A stretch of 38,419 nucleotides of DNA, from contig JAGVLJ010000079.1 in assembly GCA_020049855.1 (NCBI GenBank), forward strand, positions 1 to 38,419, written 5' to 3'. Of this stretch, positions 34,415 to 38,419 are shown piece by piece. A model generated the notes under the pieces. That model had not been told where the DNA came from. It worked only from the letters and a program-made list of their open reading frames with translations, and searched no databases. The position numbers and the translations under genes were made by a program. Origin of the DNA: Bacteroidia bacterium (lineage in GTDB: Bacteria; Bacteroidota; Bacteroidia; UKL13-3). Positions within the stretch are counted from its first letter, which is position 1. Every line of letters begins with the position of its first letter.

Positions 34415-35254
34415 ATGCGGTCAGGGTTTTTTATTTTAAGTTTGACTGCACTTTTTGTTGGTTGTTTACAAAAAAAATCGCCCAATGGAGAACCGTTGGC
34501 AAGAGTAGGAAATCATTTTTTATATATTTCTGATATCAATTCGGCATTGGCTGGACGAAGCCCCCTGCAGGACAGTGTGCCCTACCTGAAAAAACTTGTT
34601 CAGGAATGGGTACGCGAGCAAGTGTTGCTTGATAAGGCAAATAAAGTGCTTACTGCAGCGCAAAAGGACAAAAGAAAGGAATTGGATGCTTACCTCACAG
34701 CACTGCTTGTTTACGACTACCAGCGACAAATGGTGGAACAAAAATTAGACACAATGGTAACTGATACCCAGATAAAGCAGTATTTTGAAAAGAATAAGGC
34801 CGATTTTGAACTAAAACAAAACCTGATACGTTTCAGGTATGTGAAGTTAAAAAAGAATATGCCGGCTGATGAAGCTAAAACCTTGATTGGTTCGGATAAA
34901 GAGGAAGACTTGAAAAGATTAAAACTTTTTTGCAGGCAACATGCGTCTAACTATTTTCTGAACGATAAAGTGTGGCTCAGTTTTCAGGATGTGCTAAAGG
35001 AAATTCCCATTCAAACATATAATGAGGAAGATTTTTTAAAGAATAATACCATGGTAGAGGTAAAAGACAACGAGTATACCTACCTTGTTCGCATTAGCGA
35101 TTATCGTGTAAAAAACGGACAATCGCAGCCCGAGTTGGAACACGACCGAATTGTGCAGATGATTGTTCAGGCGCGCAAGGCAAAATTAATAAGAGAAAGC
35201 GAACAACAAGTGCTTAAAGAAGCCGAATTAAATGGAAGTATTGAAATATTTTAG
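34415..35254 (+). CDS. SurA-N-like lipoprotein without rotamase motif
   Basis: 279 residues from ATG 34415, ten bases after the previous stop. MRSGFFILSLTALFVGC is a lipoprotein signal with lipobox FVGC, Cys17. The following part (LARVGNHFLYISDINSAL, VPYLKKLVQEWVREQVLLDKA) resembles the N-terminal peptide-binding domain of SurA/PpiC/PrsA proteins. No parvulin HI-L...G-LG-F block is present, so it is probably a chaperone-like partner rather than an isomerase. An upstream in-frame ATG at 34373 would run through the end of the preceding gene and destroy the lipoprotein signal. It overlaps the next gene by 23 bases. Confidence 0.85.
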   Translation: MRSGFFILSLTALFVGCLQKKSPNGEPLARVGNHFLYISDINSALAGRSPLQDSVPYLKKLVQEWVREQVLLDKANKVLTAAQKDKRKELDAYLTALLVYDYQRQMVEQKLDTMVTDTQIKQYFEKNKADFELKQNLIRFRYVKLKKNMPADEAKTLIGSDKEEDLKRLKLFCRQHASNYFLNDKVWLSFQDVLKEIPIQTYNEEDFLKNNTMVEVKDNEYTYLVRISDYRVKNGQSQPELEHDRIVQMIVQARKAKLIRESEQQVLKEAELNGSIEIF

Positions 35255-36590
35255 TAAGTTTTTAGGGATAATTGTCCTGTTATATTTTGTATCTCCTGCA
35301 GCTAAGGCTCAGGTGGTAGATGAAGTGGTAGGGGTAGTTGGAGATAAAATTATTCTAAAATCGGAGATTGATATTGAGGTGGAGCGCATTAAAAAAAATT
35401 CGGAAGGAGTAGTTCCTCCAAATATTTTTTGCGAAGTACTTAATCAAAAACTGGCTGAAAAGTTAATGCTTCACAAGGCCGATTTAGATAGTGTTGTAGC
35501 AGATGAAGACCGCGTTACTGCCGAGCTTGATTATCGAATAAAAAAGTTGGTCGCTCAGTTTGGCAGCGAAAAGGCTTTCGAGAATTACTATGGTAAAACC
35601 ATTGCCGAGATTAAAGCAAGCAACCGTGATAAAGTGCGCGATGATATGTTGGTATCCGAAATGCAGCAGAAAATTTTGAAGGAAGTGAAAGTAAGCCCTA
35701 CCGATATAAAAAAATATTTTAATAATATTCCTGATGATAGTTTACCATTTTACAGTTCGGAAGTAGAGATAGCGCAAATAATAAAACTGCCCGAGGTAAG
35801 TAAAGAAGCCAAACTAAATGCCTACGAGCGTATCAAAGAAATAAGGGAACGAATTTTAAACGGGGAAAGTTTTCAAACCTTAGCCATTCTTTATTCCGAT
35901 GATCACGGCTCTGCTAAACGGGGGGGCGAGCTTGGCTTTTTTTCGCGTGGTGATATGGTTCCTGAATTTGAAGCCATGTCGTTCAAATTACGCGGAGATA
36001 CCGTTTCCAAAATTATTGAAACAAAATATGGGTATCATATTCTACAGCTTATTGAACGTAAAGGCGAAAGCATTAATGTACGTCATATTCTAATTCGTGC
36101 ACAAACCTCAAAAGCCGATTTGGCACTTGCGAAACAGTTAATGGATAGTGTGTATTATCGCATCACCAAAGATACCCTGTTGTTTGAGGATGCTGCTAAA
36201 AAATATTCAGACGATGAAGACTCAAAATCCGGGGGAGGCTATTTGCGCGATCCGGCAACTGGTAGTACCAAGGTACTGGTAGAAGAGTTAGACAAAAACT
36301 TATACCTCGCTATAGAGCGTCTGCATCCAGGGCAAATTACCGAACCTGAATTAATTACCCTGCCCGATGGCTCGCAGGCATACCGCATGATTTACCTCAA
36401 ATCAGAAACAAAACCCCACAAGGCCAACCTTCGTGACGATTACCAGAAATACCAAGCAATGGCCTTTCAGAAAAAGCAGGAAGAGGTGATGAGTAAATGG
36501 ATTGATAAGTATCGCCAAAAATATTATGTTCGAATTGCCGATGGATACATTACCTGTGCTTCCATTGAGCAGTGGTTAAAATCACAATAA
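35232..36590 (+). CDS. surA: SurA-like periplasmic chaperone / peptidyl-prolyl isomerase
   Basis: 452 residues with a signal peptide (FLGIIVLLYFVSPAAKAQ). The N-terminal chaperone domain has VVDEVVGVVGDKIILKSEIDIEVERI and a long helix, as in E. coli SurA (VVNNGVVLESDV type). Two parvulin-like regions follow: EVEIAQIIKLP through GGELGFFSRGDMVPEFEAMSF to YGYHILQLIERKG, and VRHILIRAQTS through SKSGGGYLRDPATG. SurA delivers outer-membrane beta-barrel proteins to the Bam complex. Two isomerase domains plus the N-domain and the length are SurA-like, though Bacteroidota have several paralogues and orthology is inferred. The gene begins within the previous coding region. Confidence 0.88.
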   Translation: MEVLKYFSKFLGIIVLLYFVSPAAKAQVVDEVVGVVGDKIILKSEIDIEVERIKKNSEGVVPPNIFCEVLNQKLAEKLMLHKADLDSVVADEDRVTAELDYRIKKLVAQFGSEKAFENYYGKTIAEIKASNRDKVRDDMLVSEMQQKILKEVKVSPTDIKKYFNNIPDDSLPFYSSEVEIAQIIKLPEVSKEAKLNAYERIKEIRERILNGESFQTLAILYSDDHGSAKRGGELGFFSRGDMVPEFEAMSFKLRGDTVSKIIETKYGYHILQLIERKGESINVRHILIRAQTSKADLALAKQLMDSVYYRITKDTLLFEDAAKKYSDDEDSKSGGGYLRDPATGSTKVLVEELDKNLYLAIERLHPGQITEPELITLPDGSQAYRMIYLKSETKPHKANLRDDYQKYQAMAFQKKQEEVMSKWIDKYRQKYYVRIADGYITCASIEQWLKSQ

Positions 36591-36594
36591 AACA

Positions 36595-37560
36595 ATGACC
36601 CAATACACATCAGACGTGGAAGCAGCCGATGCACTGCAGGCAAAGTACAAAGAACTAAAAAAAGAAATCGGTAAAGTTATTATCGGGCAAGAGCAGGTGG
36701 TGCAGGATGTGCTTACTTGTATTTTCTCTCACGGCCATGCATTGCTAATTGGGGTGCCCGGATTAGCTAAAACTTTATTGGTAAAAACCATATCGCAGGC
36801 ACTTGATTTAAGTTTCAACCGCATTCAGTTTACGCCCGATTTAATGCCTTCCGATATTACCGGCTCCGAGATACTGGACGAAAACCGTCAGTTTAAATTT
36901 ATCAAAGGGCCGTTGTTTGCCAATATTGTATTGGCCGATGAGATTAATCGTACCCCTCCTAAAACACAGGCGGCCTTACTTGAAGCCATGCAGGAAAAAA
37001 ATGTGAGTGTGGGCGGGCATCAACATTTGTTGCAGGAACCATTTTTTGTTTTAGCTACGCAAAACCCCATTGAGCAGGAGGGAACTTACCCATTGCCCGA
37101 AGCACAGCTTGACCGTTTTATGTTTAATATCCTGCTGGATTACCCATCGTTTGAAGATGAATTACAGGTGGTGCGTTCTACTACTTCAGGTATTACCACC
37201 AACGCATCTAAAGTAATCAGTGCGGTTGAAATTATGCAGTTCCAACAGGTGGTGCGCAAATTGCCCATTGCAGACAATGTGCTGGAGTATGCAGTGAAAT
37301 TAGTATCCAAAACACGTCCGCAGACCGGTTATGCTACCGAAAAAGTAAACCAGTATATCTCTTTTGGGGCAGGTCCGCGGGCAAGCCAATATCTGGTGGT
37401 AGGTGCTAAATGCCATGCGTTGCTCAATGGCAAATACTCTCCGGATATTGAAGATGTGCAGGCTGTGGTGGCTCCGGTATTGCGACACCGTTTGGTTAAA
37501 AACTACAAGGCCGAGGCAGAAGGAATAAGCATGGAGCATATTATTCAATCGCTGCTGTAA
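36595..37560 (+). CDS. MoxR-family AAA+ ATPase
   Basis: 321 residues. Walker A is GVPGLAKT (53-60). Walker B is IVLADEINR (111-119), followed by TPPKTQAALLEAMQE. Sensor 1 is VLATQNPIEQEGTYPLPEAQLDRFM. The C-terminal lid contains RKLPIADNVLEYAVKLVSKTRP and GAGPRASQYL. MoxR ATPases act with von Willebrand factor A proteins as maturation or metal-insertion chaperones. No vWA/DUF58 partner lies within the window; in Bacteroidota these usually follow moxR, but here a REP-like repeat and ybeY follow. It starts four bases after surA and is probably cotranscribed with it. Confidence 0.95.
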   Translation: MTQYTSDVEAADALQAKYKELKKEIGKVIIGQEQVVQDVLTCIFSHGHALLIGVPGLAKTLLVKTISQALDLSFNRIQFTPDLMPSDITGSEILDENRQFKFIKGPLFANIVLADEINRTPPKTQAALLEAMQEKNVSVGGHQHLLQEPFFVLATQNPIEQEGTYPLPEAQLDRFMFNILLDYPSFEDELQVVRSTTSGITTNASKVISAVEIMQFQQVVRKLPIADNVLEYAVKLVSKTRPQTGYATEKVNQYISFGAGPRASQYLVVGAKCHALLNGKYSPDIEDVQAVVAPVLRHRLVKNYKAEAEGISMEHIIQSLL

Positions 37561-37588
37561 ACAAAGGGTATAAGGCGTAAAAAGATAA

Positions 37589-37676
37589 CGTCAGTGCGAA
37601 GGTCGTGAAGCAATCTATAATCATTTGGCAGATTGCCACGTTCCGGTACTCTAGGACTCACAAGGATGGACACCAT
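37589..37676. repeat. REP-like intergenic palindromic element between moxR and ybeY
   Basis: CGTCAGTGCGAAGG opens the element. CGTG-AA-GCAATCT (37604-37616) pairs with AGATTGC-CACG (37630-37640): 11 base pairs with a two-base bulge and a 13-base loop. Dispersed non-coding palindromes beginning CGTCATTGCGA and containing AAGCAATCT are, from memory, common in several bacterial phyla including Bacteroidota. The right outer arm (TTCCGGTACTCTAGGACTCAC) looks degenerate. Borders are approximate. It could also end the moxR transcript. Confidence 0.55.
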
Positions 37677-37689
37677 TCATTTGTCATCC

Positions 37690-37719
37690 TTTGTTTTTTC
37701 AAATAGTTTTCTAACTTTG
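37690..37719 (+). promoter_or_regulatory. Consensus promoter TTTG-N18-TAACTTTG of ybeY
   Basis: TTTG (37690-37693), an 18-base spacer and TAACTTTG (37712-37719) match the Bacteroidota consensus completely. Only four bases separate it from the ybeY ATG at 37724, so transcription would begin at or very near the start codon. Confidence 0.75.
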
Positions 37720-37723
37720 TTTT

Positions 37724-38149
37724 ATGACCGCGTCCATTACCTTTCATGCGGCTGACGTTGCCATTCCACTTACACAACGTACAGCTATTAAACACTGGCT
37801 CCTAAGTGTAGCAAAAAAGGAGAAGTGCACCATCAGCCACATCGCGTATATCTTTTGCAGTGACGAGTACCTGCACAATATCAATGTCAAATTTCTGAAA
37901 CACGATACCTTAACCGATATCATTACTTTTGATTACTCCGAAGGAAAAATACTCAGCGGAGAAATTTACATAAGTACACAGCGGGTAAAAGACAATGCTT
38001 CGGTTTACGGAGCTTCTTATATTCATGAACTGTGCAGGGTATTGGTACACGGGTTACTTCACCTCAGTGGTTACAACGATAAAACAAAAACCGAAAAAGA
38101 ATCCATGCGCCAGCGGGAAGAATACCACCTGGGGGCCTTGTTTGAGTAG
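37724..38149 (+). CDS. ybeY: Endoribonuclease / rRNA maturation factor YbeY
   Basis: A metal-dependent single-strand RNase involved in 16S rRNA 3' processing and ribosome quality control; 141 residues. KFLKHDTLTDIITFDYSEGKILSGEIYIS (57-84) is the conserved central block. The metal site is H109-G-L-L-H113-L-S-G-Y-N-D119. The third ligand, His in E. coli (GYDH), is replaced by Asp119, and I recall GYKD in other Bacteroidota YbeY proteins, so this is probably lineage-typical. There is no other Met near the N-terminus, so ATG 37724 is firm. It has its own promoter and converges on the downstream regulator. Confidence 0.95.
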   Translation: MTASITFHAADVAIPLTQRTAIKHWLLSVAKKEKCTISHIAYIFCSDEYLHNINVKFLKHDTLTDIITFDYSEGKILSGEIYISTQRVKDNASVYGASYIHELCRVLVHGLLHLSGYNDKTKTEKESMRQREEYHLGALFE

Positions 38150-38165
38150 CATCATCGTTTTTGTT

Positions 38166-38419
38166 TTACACAAAATAGAGTTTTTGAATCAGGGCAAATT
38201 TGAGTAATCCTATTGAGGAAAAAGCCCCTGTTTTTTTAACTAAGCTTTTACGGTAATCATCAACAGTGTGTTTTGATAACTTCATCGTGTAGGCTATTTC
38301 ATACGAAGTAAGCCCTTTACAAATAAGTTGCAAAATTTCTGTTTCCCTTAGGGTGAGTCTAATAGCATTGTCAGGCATTGATTGATTACTTAATGTATTC
38401 ATTACCTCTGTTGCAAATA
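38166..38419 (-). CDS. LuxR-type HTH transcriptional regulator, C-terminal part (cut by window end)
   Basis: At least 83 residues are visible, and the frame stays open to the window edge (codons for F-A-T-E-V precede the first Met), so the N-terminal sensor or receiver domain probably lies outside. The segment LTLRETEILQLICKGLTSYEIAYTMKLSKHTVDDYRKSLVKKTG is a GerE/LuxR winged-type four-helix DNA-binding domain, with the ETEIL-x-L-I-KGL-EIA-KHTV pattern. In Bacteroidota this domain most often closes a NarL-type response regulator or a PAS-LuxR protein; which one cannot be told here. An internal ATG at 38402 would give a HTH-only protein of 78 residues. Confidence 0.88.
   Translation of the reverse strand, partial: FATEVMNTLSNQSMPDNAIRLTLRETEILQLICKGLTSYEIAYTMKLSKHTVDDYRKSLVKKTGAFSSIGLLKFALIQKLYFV

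Noticed and set aside
1-38419. CRISPR arrays, tRNA or rRNA genes, phage genes or toxin-antitoxin pairs
   Set aside because: No regularly spaced repeats, no cloverleaf-like sequence in any intergenic gap and no matching protein motifs were found; nearly all DNA is explained by the listed genes and no gene-free stretch exceeds 300 bases.

Overview
The window reads as chromosome of a member of the Bacteroidota, most likely from the Chitinophagales/Sphingobacteriia/Saprospiria side rather than a gut Bacteroides. The evidence is four secreted proteins with C-terminal type IX secretion (T9SS) sorting tails, promoters of the Bacteroidota form TTTG-N18/19-TAnnTTTG, very few Shine-Dalgarno sequences, an FtsZ tail ending in a Bacteroidota-type FLHDNVD peptide, and a FtsI with a C-terminal PASTA domain. 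The genus cannot be named from this sequence alone.

Layout. 1-219: the 3' end of an IS5-type insertion sequence, cut by the window edge, abutting yraN. 220-5760 (minus): mscL, a thioredoxin-fold (TlpA-like) protein lacking the redox cysteines, a large BNR/PKD T9SS cargo protein and yraN, all in one direction. 5761-6020: a divergent regulatory region with three GTGG MraZ boxes at an exact 10-bp period, overlapping a promoter-like sequence. 6021-21813 (plus): a tightly packed dcw (division and cell wall) cluster, mraZ-rsmH-ftsL-ftsI-murE-mraY-murD-ftsW-murG-[small membrane protein]-murC-ftsQ-ftsA-ftsZ, with most junctions overlapping by 1-30 bases, closed by a strong bidirectional terminator. 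21899-25050 (minus): a lipoprotein with a hydrophobic C-terminus and an FG-GAP/VCBS T9SS cargo. 25092-26399 (plus): murF, separated from the rest of dcw. 26453-31033 (minus): a two-gene unit of a subtilisin-like T9SS protease, whose signal peptide is out of frame by one base, and a small T9SS cargo. 31115-32158 (minus): thiL. 32374-37560 (plus): an envelope folding operon of three SurA/parvulin-type proteins followed by a MoxR ATPase. 37561-38149: a REP-like palindromic repeat, a consensus promoter and ybeY, whose start codon lies 4 bases from the -7 box. 38166-end (minus): the C-terminal LuxR-type HTH of a regulator cut by the window edge.

How the genes work together. MurC, MurD, MurE and MurF build the UDP-MurNAc-pentapeptide. 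The DNPR motif of MurE points to meso-diaminopimelate. MraY and MurG make lipid II, and FtsW with FtsI (PBP3) polymerise and crosslink it at the ring organised by FtsZ/FtsA through FtsQ and FtsL. The PpiC/SurA proteins would fold outer-membrane and exported proteins, including T9SS components.

The window is mostly housekeeping. I found no convincing new defence or metabolic system. The observations most worth checking are the homopolymer frameshift in the protease signal peptide, the small membrane protein translationally coupled between murG and murC, the MraZ-box array, the possibly leaderless ybeY, and back-to-back promoters that place one gene's promoter inside the start of murF.
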